From Isoetes taiwanensis (taxonomy: Eukaryota; Streptophyta; Lycopodiopsida; Isoetales; Isoetaceae): DNA of 64,000 nucleotides. The stretch's first letter is position 1, and every line of letters starts with the position of its first letter. The stretch spans positions 2,040,456 through 2,104,455 of the forward strand of contig JAJEKV010000102.1 of NCBI GenBank assembly GCA_021234155.1, written 5' to 3'. The translations under genes and the position numbers were made by a program. Under the pieces are notes generated by a model, which ran no database searches, was not told the DNA's origin, and was given only the letters and a program-made list of their open reading frames with translations. Below are positions 12,112-22,130 of this stretch, in pieces.

Positions 12112-12132
12112 AACGCTGGGCACTTTTTCTAG
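12112..12132 (+). other. Helitron A 3' terminal hairpin and CTAG end
   Basis: The right arm GCTGGGC of the 7-bp palindromic stem is followed by ACTTTTT and CTAG, the diagnostic Helitron 3' terminus. The left arm GCCCAGC lies just before 12112. On the minus strand CTAG reads TAG is formed, which is why the interrupted copia pol frame terminates at 12129-12131. Confidence 0.85.
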
Positions 12133-14678
12133 TCAATATATAAAGCAATAATGCACCAGCCACTTTGACATTCAAATTTGTACAAATTCCCATCATTTGC
12201 TAATTTGACAAATCCTTGTTCAATAAGAAAAGTGTCCATGCATTTATACCATTCTCTGGGAGACTGTCTCAAACCATACACTGCTCTTTTTAATTTCCAA
12301 ACTTTTCCTTCCCCTTGTTCAAATCCTGGTGCTTGTTTCATAAAAACCTCCTCCTCTAGTTTTGCATTCAAAAAAGCAGTTTTGACATCCATGTGATGCA
12401 CTTCTAAATCATATGCATTTGCCAAAGCCAATAGCATTCTGACACTATTCATTTTAACCAATGGAGAGAATGTTTCATCAAAATCTTGACCCTTTTTCTG
12501 AGAAAAACCCTGAGCTACCAGTCTAGCTTTATACCTGGATGTTTTCCCATCTGCTCCAGTTTTGATTCTGAAAATCCATTTGTTTCCCACTATATTTCTC
12601 CCTTCTGGTTTGTCAACTATCTCAAACGTATTTGTTCTAATGAATGAATCCATTTCTTCCTTCATAGCATTCAGCCATAGAGTTCTATCCTTAGAAACTA
12701 GAACATCATCAAGTGTCTTTGGCACTTCAGGATTTAGAAACATCAAAATCTCAAATATGCTATTTACCTCATGCTCCTCTTTATCTTGAAGTCTTTTACT
12801 TCTTCCAGTTTCATCACGACCATGTAATACTGTATCAAATTTTGCACCAGCTTGCAACCTTTGTACCTCTGTCATTCTTCTCTTTTTCTCTTGTGGTGGC
12901 TGTACTGTAGGCACTGATTCTCCTACTTGTTCTGTGTCCAATGATTCTTCTTCATGTCCTGTTAGGGAATCTTCACTTTTCTCTTGCTGTTCTGTGAAGG
13001 TATCAGATCCAGCATCATCATCATCTGCATTAATCTCATCAACTTTATTAGTAGACTCAGTCCTAATATTATGCTCCACTAGCTTGGTATCTTCAGACAA
13101 TTTTATAGGTTTAGATAATACCTTGTAGACTTGTCCTTCATCAAAGGTAACATCTCAGCTAACAACTATTCTTCTAGCTTTTGGGTCATACAATCTGTAA
13201 GCTTTAGATTGATTATCATATCCTACAAGGTATGTAATTAGAGACCTATCATCCAACTTCTTTTTATTTTCTTTAGGAATATGTGCAAATGCCAAGCATC
13301 CATATATTCTCAACTTATCATAGTTAGGTTTCTTTCCTGACCATAACATATCAGGAATTCCTCCTTGCAGATTCACGGATGGTAGCATGTTCTGAATGCT
13401 CACAGCAGTTTGGACTGCTTCCTCCCACAAGAAGTTTGGAAGGCCTGCTGATTTCAACATGCTTCTGACAGCATTTAGAATTGTCCTATTCTTCCTCTCA
13501 GCAACACCATTTTGCTGAGGGGAATGACTACAAGTAAGTTGTCTTTTAATGCCCTTGTTTTTGCAGAATATTTTGAACTCTCCAGAGAGGAACTCACCTC
13601 CTCTGTCAGATCTTAGGCACTTAATCCTTCTGCCTGTTTCAGTCTCCATCTCATTTACAAATTGTTTGAATTTTTCAAATGCAACATCCTTTGTTTTAAT
13701 GCAGTATACTTTAGTCTTTCTACTAAAGTCATCTATTAAGGTCATGAAGTACCTTTTTCCACTTAAGCTGACAACATTGAGAGGCCCACACAAATCAGTG
13801 TGTATCAAATCCAATATGCCCTTTGCTCTAGCATTTGTTTTCTTAAATGGCAGCCTGTTGTGTTTTCCAAGCATGCATCCCATGCATACTTGTTGTTCAG
13901 ATTGACTTGTACTTGCATTGATAAATCCCTCCTTGTTTAAAACCTCTATTGTTTTGGGATTAACATGACATAACCTTTCATGCCAGATTTTCAGATTTGG
14001 ATATGTTAACAAATTAATGCTTGAGAATAAATGTTGTTTGCATAATCCATACAAGTTTCCAACTCTTTTCCCCACAAACATCTTCTTATTTCCAAGAAAA
14101 ATATTACAACAGAGTTTTTCAAATACAACTTTGTAACCTAGATCAACCAGCTAACATACTGAGATGAGATTCCTTATTAATCCTGGTATGCACAACACAT
14201 TTTTCAGTTTTACTGCCTTCCCTTCTAAATCAAACAGCTCCAAAACACCAGCGGTCTCTATTTCTTTCATATCTCCATTTCCAAACTGTACATGCCCTCC
14301 TTCTTTTTTCTGACAGTTTTTAAGCATCCTTGAAGTCCCTGTTACGGATCTTTCAGCTCCTGAATCTAAGATAAGTGAGTCAGTGCCAAGGTTTTTCTTT
14401 ATCTGAGAACTAGATTTTATCATATTTACCTCAATGTCTTCATCTTGTTCCTCTTCTTCCAGAGTTGCCTCTCGAGCAATATTTAGACTAGGCTTTGCCT
14501 TTTGACCTCCACCTTTTTTACCTTCAGATCTTTTTGTCTTCCCTCGTTTTGGACTTGAGCAATTTGTTGCTATATGCCCTTTTCCCTCACAATTATAGCA
14601 AACAATCTCCTTGCCAATTTTAGGACAATTTGCTTTAAGGTGACCATAGCTGTCACAATTATAGCAGGGACCAATTTG
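12133..14678 (-). pseudogene. copia pol: zinc knuckles, protease, integrase, RT N-terminal part
   Basis: One continuous frame on the minus strand, broken by two stop codons. In order: two CCHC knuckles (CYNCDSYGHLKANC and CYNCEGKGHIATNC, about 14665-14580); the aspartic protease LILDSGAERSVTG (about 14370); a GAG-pre-integrase stretch; the integrase core with HTDLCGPL, DFSRK and HSPQQNGVAERKNR (about 13850-13480); and the RT start EEMDSFIRTNTFEIVDKPEG through VHHMDVKTAFLNAKLEEEVF to IIALYID at 12133. Stops are TAG at 14151-14153 in a SQL motif (CAG expected) and TGA at 13155-13157 before DVTFDE (CGA expected); both fit C-to-T changes. The frame continues at 7072 beyond the Helitron. Confidence 0.9.
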
Positions 14679-15442
14679 TTTTTTTTATCAAAAACCTTCT
14701 TTCCTTTTTTCTGTCTGACAAACATAACCTCTGACTCATCATTATCATCAGCCTTGGTCTGCTCAAACTCAGTTCTAATCATTCTAATTGCATGATCCTT
14801 TGACCTAGCCACATTTCTTAATAATGTAGCTAATTGTGTATTATGGGAAACTGCCCTAGAGATGGCTAGCAACTGATAATCCTCATTTAACACAACTCCA
14901 GCTCCCTCTAAATCAGCAATTATTGATTCAAACTTTTCAAGAAATTCAGCAATATTGTCCTTTTCATATAATTTTAACCTCCTTAACTGTTTTTCCAAGA
15001 CGTCTATTTGTGAAGATGACTTTTGTTCATAATTATCCAGCATGTATTTCCACATTTCTGCAGGGGACTTACCTCTGAGCTTCAACTTGATTACTGTCCC
15101 CACCTTAAGACATATTATGGATTGAGCTTCCATAATTCTTGCCCTTTCCTCCAAGCTAGCTGCTGAAGCAACCCCTCTTGCTTGACTGGTGGCAGCTCCA
15201 CTAGTTGCAGCTCCAGAAGATGTTGCAGCTCCACCACCTACAACAGAAGCTGAAGATGCACTACTGCTAGATCCTTCTCCTCCAGAAACTTGAACAGCAT
15301 TAGCAACATTAGGATCTATCAAGTACCACAACTTTTCAAACTCTAGCACCTCTTTTATACTTTGTTTCCAAACCTGAAAGCATGTTTCCCCTTTGAATAC
15401 TTCTATGGAATTTAAGAGGTTGGCTCCAAATCGAGTAGACAT
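14570..15442 (-). CDS. copia gag (UBN2-type) N-terminal ORF
   Basis: The ATG at 15442 lies 20 bp after the primer-binding site and opens a 290-residue frame. FKGETCFQVWKQSIKEVLEF begins a UBN2/retrotransposon gag domain and QSSQIDVLEKQLRRLKLYEK-like sequence marks its core. A Ser/Ala/Gly-rich linker lies near residues 50-95. The zero frame runs past DKKN at 14678 into unrelated sequence, while the -1 frame after an A AAA AAC run gives the zinc knuckles. The residues after about 255 in this ORF are therefore probably not the natural C-terminus. Gag forms the cytoplasmic virus-like particle. Confidence 0.85.
   Translation of the reverse strand: MSTRFGANLLNSIEVFKGETCFQVWKQSIKEVLEFEKLWYLIDPNVANAVQVSGGEGSSSSASSASVVGGGAATSSGAATSGAATSQARGVASAASLEERARIMEAQSIICLKVGTVIKLKLRGKSPAEMWKYMLDNYEQKSSSQIDVLEKQLRRLKLYEKDNIAEFLEKFESIIADLEGAGVVLNEDYQLLAISRAVSHNTQLATLLRNVARSKDHAIRMIRTEFEQTKADDNDESEVMFVRQKKGKKVFDKKNKLVPAIIVTAMVTLKQIVLKLARRLFAIIVREKGI
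14678..14684 (-). promoter_or_regulatory. A AAA AAC heptamer at gag/pol frame change
   Basis: On the coding strand GAT AA[A AAA AAC] sits in the gag zero frame. A shift of -1 after AAC gives CAA ATT GGT CCC TGC, which is the frame of the zinc knuckles, protease and all of pol. This is the canonical -1 slippery heptamer in the correct phase. A single-base indel in an A8 run is the competing explanation. Confidence 0.45.
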
Positions 15443-15462
15443 CCTGCTCTCCTGGATTTGTA

Positions 15463-15476
15463 TGCTCTGATACCAA
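15463..15476 (-). other. primer-binding site of copia element
   Basis: The minus strand reads TTGGTATCAGAGCA immediately after the 5' LTR, complementary to initiator tRNA-Met. Confidence 0.85.
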
Positions 15477-16165
15477 TGTTATTTTTCCAGAAACAACAAC
15501 TGAGTAAATCCTTAAGCAAAGATGTCAGTAGACTATAACACTATTGCAATAATCTTAGTCATTAATTCACAATAATAACTCAAGAACTATAGTTGGTTTC
15601 AAGTATAGATAAGATAAGATCTTCACAAGTGCAATGGAAGCCACATTATGGTCACTAATTCCATGCAACAAGATCTCATGAACTTCCCCTCAATTAGATA
15701 ATCTTAAAACCACTAGAATACAATAGTTCATATAAGTTGCAATTTACTGTAGCAGCCGTATTGACGTAAACACTGTAGCAAGTTAGATTGCCTTCGATCT
15801 TCCTTCTTTGAGACGGATTTGAGTCTATCCTTATCCGAATGCCTTCCTAATGATCTTCTTCTGCTTATATGAGTGCAATCCGGCGGTTTCGACTTTCTTT
15901 TCCCAGCAAAACTTCATCAACGAATTATCCCACAGATGTTTTCCCTTTGAGTTCGATATTCGATGGCAATACTAGAATATTCAATGCAAAATAACCATTG
16001 CATAATGAAACCATTAAAACTTCATCCTTTTCAACCATTAACAATTTATACTTCAATAGTTCCAAAGTTGTAGTTGCCCTAATATGATCCTGTAGCCTGT
16101 ATTTACCTGTTCATTCTCATTGACATGTCTGACCACCACAATATGACATGATTAGTTTCTCAACA
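15477..16165 (-). repeat. 5' LTR of copia element (right copy, complete, 689 bp)
   Basis: It runs TGTTATTTTTCCAG to TTTCTCAACA in plus orientation, with TG and CA ends. It joins the primer-binding site on the left and LINE coding sequence on the right. Compared with the left LTR it has one extra ATAAG and about four transitions. Confidence 0.9.
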
Positions 16166-16904
16166 CTTGCTACTACCGGACAACCTTGGCACATTCGGTT
16201 ACCCTCCAGAAGACAGACAGACACAACCGGTACTTGTGGGTTCGTGTGCATAATACCAGTGGCAACCCTCTTTTTCTGGCCGCCTGTTATTTCCCTCACG
16301 CAGAGAGCACCTTCTATCGCAGCCACCCCAATGCAGATAGGATGGACCCTTATGTCGATCTATATGATGACATACAGCAGCACAAGCAGTTGGGTAGGGT
16401 CGTCCTTCTTGGGGATTTCAATGCACGGACAGGAGTAGAGCAGCCCATGAGACTTGACCCCCTCGCTGACGATGTCCTGCAGCTACGTCCTGTAGAAGCA
16501 ACCTGGCCACGAGGATCCAATGACAGCCAGGTCACTCGCTTTGGCAGACAGTTGCTCCTGCTATGTGGTATTTTTTATTTGATAATTTGCAATGGCCTGA
16601 CAGTGGCCCACTTCTCGCAAGTGCACATGCAGACAGGACAATCAGGGAGGAGGGTCTAGTGTGGTGGACTATGTGCTCGTAGTTGCGCAAGATATGCATC
16701 TCATCAGTCGTTTCCGAGTGGGCACCGACAGTCGGGATGAGGAGGTCGACTCAGATCACCTCCCACTTTATTTGGACATGGTTTGGCAAGCCGCCAGAAC
16801 CCCCACTATGCCAGCCCCTCGCCATCCTCAGTTGCGACTAGATTATGAGCAGGCAGAGGACTACGCCGAGATGCTCATGGACGCCCTGCCAGCAATTCTG
16901 CGGA
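16166..16904 (+). pseudogene. LINE copy 1, part b: rest of ORF2 endonuclease
   Basis: The frame broken at 5481 resumes with CYYRTTLA and VTLQKTDRHNRYLWVRV. VVLLGDFNARTG (about 16401-16436) carries the catalytic GDFN of APE endonucleases. VDSDHLPL (about 16747) carries the SDH motif near the domain end. Two or more frameshifts separate these blocks (near 16570 and 16655). The domain nicks target DNA for target-primed reverse transcription. It is interrupted after PAILR by the gypsy LTR and continues at 32651. Confidence 0.85.
16900..16904 (+). other. target-site duplication of gypsy element 1 (left)
   Basis: GCGGA; the identical five bases are at 32651-32655. Confidence 0.85.
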
Positions 16905-18475
16905 TGTGACGCTCCCTGAACATATACGACCCTCGGACGTATACATATGGGGACTTTCCCCTCCCATGGCGACCAACTCGCCATGAGCAGGGCCCTCCGT
17001 CTATTTCGGGCCATCTATAATATGATGCCCGAAAGAAGGACACGAAGGGGTCATTCGGCCCACGCCTTCAATGGGGCTCCTACGTCGCGGAAGCGTGAAT
17101 ACATGTTAGCACACATCATAAATCATATATAAATAACCACCACGAAGGGTGGCATATCCATCCAAATACCAACGGCAAAGAATATGCATCTTAACCTAGG
17201 AAAACACCCCAAACCCCAGGTTCTACCCCGGTTCAGACTCCGATGAGGATGGACTGACGGCTCGGCCTCAAGAGATCAGCAGACAGAGGTATAACCTGGT
17301 GTTGGCTGGCATAGAACATCAGCTAGGGTTGTCCACTCCATCCGCCCCTCCTGTGCACACTTTGCAGATAGGTCAATTCACGCTATGGCGTCGCTATAGC
17401 CTTCCGGAGACGTAGGCTTGAGGCATCACCCTGCTGAGCCTACTCCGGGGTTCATGAAGTCCCGTCCGATGAGGCAGGTCAGGGAAGCGTCCCCTTCCAG
17501 AATCACAGTGGTTCCATGGGCGAGCTAGAGAATACGTGCGCATCGGCACCCCCGCATCCGTACCCGACTTACTCGCCCGAAATCTACTCAAAGTGCAAGG
17601 TGCCCCATACGGGTCACACCTTCCCACCCAGGGAGTGTCAGACCCATACCCGGCCCTCTACGTGACCGGCTATCAGGCCTAGCTCGCTATAGGAGTCCCA
17701 GGAGCCTTTTATGTTCGTGCAGGACCCCGCCAACCACTTCACCACTGTGTTCCTTATCTGGTGCTAAGCCAGTCCATAGCATCTATGACCCGGTGGGCTC
17801 TTGTGCACAGGCCGCATCTAATGGGAATAATACAGGGCTATATCTAGGAGCATACTACAATACATGGGCTCAGAGGTCTCTACCCCCCGTAATCCCCCAT
17901 ATCCGGAGTGCTAACTAAGCAAAGAACTACTAAACCATCAACCAAAGCACGTACAGAGACTAGAGATAAAGAATACTCACCATATCAATCAAGGGTTAGC
18001 CTAACAGGTAAACCACAGAGAAAACAGAGAGAGAACACACCACAGAGAGGCGCTATGCTATAAATCAACAAAGTAACCTACTGACTAACCGTCAAATCGG
18101 TCTTGGGCTGCTCCATCTCGACTAACTGAAGGGCGCCTGTCTGCTGCTGCTCCTCCTCCATCCCCAATTGCTCCCAATTCGAATTGGGGCACAAAAGCCC
18201 TAATTTGGGTGTCCAAAATGGAAACCCTACCTTGCCCAATCGATTTGGGCCAGGTGGCATGTCATAAATTAACTAATTTGGTATTTTAGCCCTTTTTAAT
18301 ATTAGGATAAGCCCTAAATTCGAATTAGGGTTTTGGTTAGGTTTCCACCTTTATAATTTAATTATTAACATAGCTAACCCCTTAGCTTATGAATAATTAA
18401 TGTGCCATTAATTATTCATAGTGACGTGTCACGTATTTATACTTAAATATGCGTATAAATATGTGGAACGTCACA
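16905..18475 (-). repeat. 3' LTR of gypsy element 1
   Basis: It begins TGTGACGCTCCCTGAACA and ends TGGAACGTCACA. It is colinear with 31088-32650. Long blocks are identical, and differences cluster in GC-rich spots. Confidence 0.92.
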
Positions 18476-18490
18476 TTCTCCCCACCTTAA
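18476..18490 (-). other. polypurine tract of gypsy element 1
   Basis: The minus strand reads AAGGTGGGGAGAA directly before the 3' LTR. Confidence 0.75.
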
Positions 18491-18580
18491 AAATGATGCT
18501 GTCCTCAGCATCAAGATTACTCTTATTGCAGGGCAACACATCATACCTTGGAAGGAAGTCTCCCCTCCTTAAGAGATAGC
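18478..18580 (-). pseudogene. gypsy pol C-terminal remnant
   Basis: The minus strand reads RYDVLPCNKSNLDAEDS, then IIFKVGRM and a stop overlapping the polypurine tract. A C-terminus of the form EDSIIFxxGxM next to the LTR is typical of chromovirus-type gypsy polyproteins. Upstream codons soon break down. Confidence 0.65.
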
Positions 18581-19114
18581 GTGAGATTATAAGTCACACA
18601 GACGTTGTCATGTTCAAAGTGATCAAGTTTGAAATGACTTGTAATGTGCAATTTATAACTTTGGGATATAAGAGGTAGAGGTATAGATCAGAAATGATCA
18701 TCGGTTAGGACTGTCAAAAGTGAACAGTCAAGGTTTGTGGAAGTCTCACTGTTTCATTCGTGGTGTCGAGTGCACAGTCTATCTATTTTAGAAATCATTC
18801 TTTCTATACATAGAGGTAACTGATTATATATTAAAGACAGGTATAGATATAAAGAACTTCTATTTGTTGTTATATTATAATACAGAGTTATTAACCTACT
18901 TACCGCTTAGTAGAAAATCATTCTAATCATATTAACTTCTGTGTATATATCTATTATATTCTCCCATCACTTTGCAAGTGATTTTATTACAGCCAGGCTT
19001 AATGTAATTTTGCATCTAAATTTTGTTTTTCTATTTGGTTACAATTTTAACAACTCATATATTGCTATCGTGAGTGTTTAGATGCCCCTGACATTTATAG
19101 TTACCCTTTAATAG
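18581..19114. other. decayed gypsy interior
   Basis: AT-rich sequence between the pol remnant and the Helitron-like element. No ORF and no recognisable domain. Confidence 0.5.
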
Positions 19115-19280
19115 TCTATTATAATAAAGAAATAGCGTCCGTCGGTGAGTGAGTCTGTGAGTGAGTGAGTGAGTCTGTCTGTCTTCCATGCCCATCCAAC
19201 GGTGGAGGAGGCGCCACGTGGCGCGATCTCGGCCGTCCGTGGCCTTGGCCTCTCAAAAGCTCCCAAGTTTGGTGGACAAA

Positions 19281-19362
19281 ATTTTTTTGGTTTACCAGGG
19301 ACTCGAACCCTGGACATTGCCCCCCAAACCCCCCACCCTTACCACTAGACCAACCAGTCTTT
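19281..19362 (-). repeat. tRNA-derived SINE-like head with A and B boxes
   Basis: The minus strand has TGGTCTAGTGGTAAGG (A box) and GGTTCGAGTCC (B box) about 35 bases apart, the internal promoter of RNA polymerase III tRNA-type genes. The flanks do not pair as a tRNA acceptor stem, so this is a tRNA-derived element rather than a tRNA gene. Confidence 0.6.
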
Positions 19363-19432
19363 TCTTAAAATAATAGGAACTCCATGCATAGTTAAGGCTG
19401 GGGCCTAATTAATTCAAGGATACTCTAGGATG

Positions 19433-19450
19433 TTCTAGAATGTTCTAGAA
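19433..19450. promoter_or_regulatory. perfect four-module heat-shock element
   Basis: TTCTAGAATGTTCTAGAA: TTC, GAA, TTC and GAA each separated by two bases, the binding pattern of trimeric heat-shock factor. A second, slightly imperfect one follows at 19458-19475. Confidence 0.75.
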
Positions 19451-19566
19451 TCTCTTGGAATGTTCTAGATTGTTCCAGGTGCCCATGGGTAAGCACCTCA
19501 GTCTAAAAATAGAAAGTTTCAGTCTAAAAATAGAAGTTTTTTGAAACTTTGCAAATGCTCAAAATA

Positions 19567-19584
19567 GAATGTTCTGGAATGTTC
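19567..19584. promoter_or_regulatory. perfect four-module heat-shock element
   Basis: GAATGTTCTGGAATGTTC at the start of a minisatellite unit: GAA-TTC-GAA-TTC with exact two-base spacing. Confidence 0.75.
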
Positions 19585-19676
19585 CAGGTGCTCATGGGTA
19601 AGCACCTCAGTCTAAAAATAGAAAGTTTCAGTCTAAAAATAGAAAGTTTTTTGAAACTTTGCAAATGCTCAAAATA

Positions 19677-19694
19677 GAATGTTCTGGAATGTTC
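19677..19694. promoter_or_regulatory. perfect four-module heat-shock element
   Basis: The same 18-bp motif as at 19567, 110 bp further on in the next unit. Confidence 0.75.
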
Positions 19695-20153
19695 CAAATA
19701 CTCATGGGTAAGCACCTCAGTCTAAAAATAGAAAGTTTTTTGAAACTTTGCAAATACTCAAAATAGAATATTGTGGAATGTTCCAGGTGCTCATGGGTAA
19801 GCACCTCATTCTAAAAATATAAAGTTTCATTATAAAAATAGAAAGTTTTTTAAGACTTTGCAAATGCTCAAAATAGAATGTTCTGGAATGTTGCAGATGC
19901 TCATGGGTAAACACCTCAATCCAAAAATAGAAAGTTTTTTGAAACTTTGCAAATGCTCAAAATAGAATGTTCTGGAATGGTGTAGATGCCAATCTAAAAA
20001 TAGAAAGCTTTAGTCTAAAAATGTAAAAACTCAAATAGAATGTCCTAGAATGTTTCAGATGCTCTAAGGTAAGCATCTCAGTCTAAAAATAGAAAATAAG
20101 GTAGTCTAAAAAAAAAAAAAAATAAAAATAAAACTTTGCAAAAACTCAAAATA

Positions 20154-20171
20154 GAATGTTCTAGAATGTTC
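20154..20171. promoter_or_regulatory. perfect four-module heat-shock element
   Basis: GAATGTTCTAGAATGTTC. Several other units (near 19766, 19876, 19975, 20490 and 20580) keep three of the four modules. Confidence 0.7.
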
Positions 20172-20935
20172 CAAATGCTATAGGGCAACCACCTATGCTC
20201 TAGAAGCACCTCAGTCTAAAAATAAAAAGTTTCTTGAAACCTTGCAAATGCTCAAAATAGAATATTCTGGAGGTGATACTTTGGAATTGGTATAATGGGT
20301 GTGCGTAAGCTTCACATGGGTGATACTTTAGAATTGACATACTTTAGAATTGTGCCTCATGGGCATGTATGAGTATGTTACTCATGAATAATACTTTGTA
20401 GGTGCTCATGGGTAAGCACCTCAGTCTAAAAATAGAAAGTTTCAGTCTAAAAATAAAAAGTTTTTTAAGACTTTGCAAATGCTCAAAATAGAATGTTCTG
20501 GAATGTTGCAGATGCTCATGGGTAAACACCTCAATCCAAAAATAGAAAGTTTTTGGAAACTTTGCAAATGCTCAAAATAGAATTTTCTGGAATGTTACAG
20601 ATGTTCAAAGGTAAGCACCTCAGTTTAAGAATAGAAAGCTTTAGTCTAAAAATAGAAAGTTTGCTTAAACTTTGTAAAAACTCAAATAGAATGTCCTAGA
20701 ATGTTTCAGATGCTCTAGGGTAGGCATCTCATTCTAAAAATAGAAAGTACGGTGAGTCTCCAAAACGAGAAAAAGTTAAGTAAAACTTTGCAAAAACTCA
20801 AAATAGAATGTTCTAGGGTGTTCTAGATGCTATAGGGCAACCACCTATGCTCTAGAAGCACCTCAGTCTAAAAGTAGAAAGTTTCTTGAAACCTTGCAAA
20901 TGCTCAAAATAGAATATTCTGAAGATGATACTTTG

Positions 20936-21297
20936 GAATTGATAGTAAGTGTGATGGGTATGATGGGTGTGTGTAAGCTTCACATGGGTGATACTTTAGA
21001 ATTGACATACTTTAGAATTGTTAGTAGAGATAGTAGATGTGACCTCATGGGCATGTGTGAGTATGTTACTCATGAATGATACTTTGTTGATAATGGAATA
21101 GAGGGTTGAGCAGTATGTGTGAATAAGACTGTGAAATACCATGGAGTGCAATAGATGTGAGTAAGATCCTCATAGGTGATACTTTGGAATTGGTAGTGTT
21201 CTTCTCATGAGTGATACTTTAGAATTGGTAGTAGGGCATGTGTGTATATGGAGTTCCATGGTAGTAGGTGTAAGTAGGCTCCTTATGAATAATACTT
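20936..21297 (+). repeat. GATACTTTGGAATTG-type repeats
   Basis: Short degenerate repeats of GATACTTT(G/A)GAATTG with CTCATG(G/A)(A/G)T between them. They bridge the minisatellite and the purine tract. No coding sequence. Confidence 0.6.
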
Positions 21298-22130
21298 TAG
21301 AGAGAGGGAAGAGAGAGAAAGGAGAGAGGGAAGAGAGAGGAGAGAGAAGACAGAGGAGATGAGAGAGAGAGAAATAGAGAAGAAAGAGAAAGATAGAGAA
21401 AGAGGGGAGAAATAGAGGGAGAGGAGAGAGAGATGGAAAAAAAATAAGAGAGAGACTTTTCCAAGCAGAGAAGAGAGGGGAGAGAGAAAGGGGAGAAGGG
21501 GAGAAGAGAGAGAGAAGGAAAAAAAATGAAAGAGGAGAGAGGAGAGAGGAGAGAGGAGAGAGGAGAGAGAAAGGGGGGAGACAGAGAGAAATATAGACAA
21601 AGAGAGAGAGAAAAGATAGAGAGAAGAGGGGAGAGAGAGAGATGAAAGAGAGAGGAGAAAGAGAGAGAGATGAGAGGGGGGAGAGGGAAGAGATGAGAGA
21701 GAGAAGAGAGAGGAGGGAAAAGAAAGAGAAGAGAGAGAAAATTTCTTCTTCAAGAAAGAGAGAAGAGAGGGAAGAGAGGAGAGAAGGAAGGAGAGAAGGA
21801 AGGAGGGAGGAGATAGAGAAGAGAGAGAAGAGAGAATAGGAGATAAGAGAGAAAAGGAGAAGGGGAAAAATATGAGGGAGATGAGAGAAGAGAGAGATGG
21901 CAAGAGAGGAGGGAAAGAGAAAAGAGAGAGAAGAGAGAAGAGAGAAGAAAGAGAGGAGAGAGAAGATTGGAATGTTCTAGATGCAAAGGCTCAAAATAGA
22001 GGGACAAGAAAGGGAGGAGAGAGAAAAAGAGAGGAGTCTAGGGAGAAAATAATAGAGAGAAGAGAGAGGAGAGAGAATAGATGGGAAAAATAGAGATGAG
22101 CAGAGAATGTTCAGAGGAGAGAGATGGGAA
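21298..22130 (+). repeat. polypurine (GA-rich) tract 1
   Basis: Almost pure GAGAGGAGAGA-type sequence on the plus strand, with a few pyrimidine interruptions (about 21450-21460, 21741-21752 and 21966-21990). The long Ser/Leu ORFs on the minus strand are translations of this repeat. Confidence 0.9.

Larger units (their letters stand above)
7073..12132 (+). mobile_element. non-autonomous Helitron (Helitron A, 5060 bp)
   Basis: The 5' end is TCTATATCTATCTATATATA and the 3' end is CTAG (12129-12132). The 3' end is preceded by the hairpin GCCCAGC-AAC-GCTGGGC and the spacer ACTTTTT. Flanking bases are A (7072) and T (12133), the A^T target typical of Helitrons, with no target duplication. Removing it rejoins the copia RT frame exactly. 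No Rep or helicase ORF is present. ORFs inside are short and unrecognised, the longest being 104 aa at 9210-9524. A possible captured exon is at 8007-8099 and a 48-bp direct repeat lies near the 3' end. Confidence 0.9.
5482..16165 (-). mobile_element. copia LTR retrotransposon inserted in LINE, split by a Helitron
   Basis: The element is delimited by two LTRs (5482-6081 and 15477-16165), a minus-strand primer-binding site (15463-15476), a polypurine tract (6082-6093) and a CTTGC target repeat. Without the Helitron it is about 5.6 kb, normal for copia. On the minus strand the order is gag, zinc knuckles, protease, integrase, reverse transcriptase and RNase H, which is the copia order. The coding part carries a -1 frame change, two nonsense codons and the Helitron, so this copy is not functional. 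Overlapping LTR sequence shows only about four substitutions and one 5-bp indel in 600 bp, so the insertion is young. Confidence 0.9.
19485..20935 (+). repeat. minisatellite, units about 90-120 bp, block 1
   Basis: Each unit contains GAATGTTCTGGAATGTTC, then AGGTGCTCATGGGTAAGCAC (a short hairpin), one or two AGTCTAAAAATAGAAAGTTT blocks, and TTTGAAACTTTGCAAATGCT. About a dozen degenerate units are visible. The block is interrupted by derived stretches such as GATACTTTGGAATTG. Confidence 0.85.

Noticed and set aside
19281..19362. A tRNA gene
   Set aside because: A and B boxes are present but no acceptor stem or anticodon arm pairs, and a degenerate second copy exists; better seen as SINE-like.
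19485..20935. CRISPR-like array
   Set aside because: Plant nuclear DNA; units are near-continuous tandem repeats without unique spacers.
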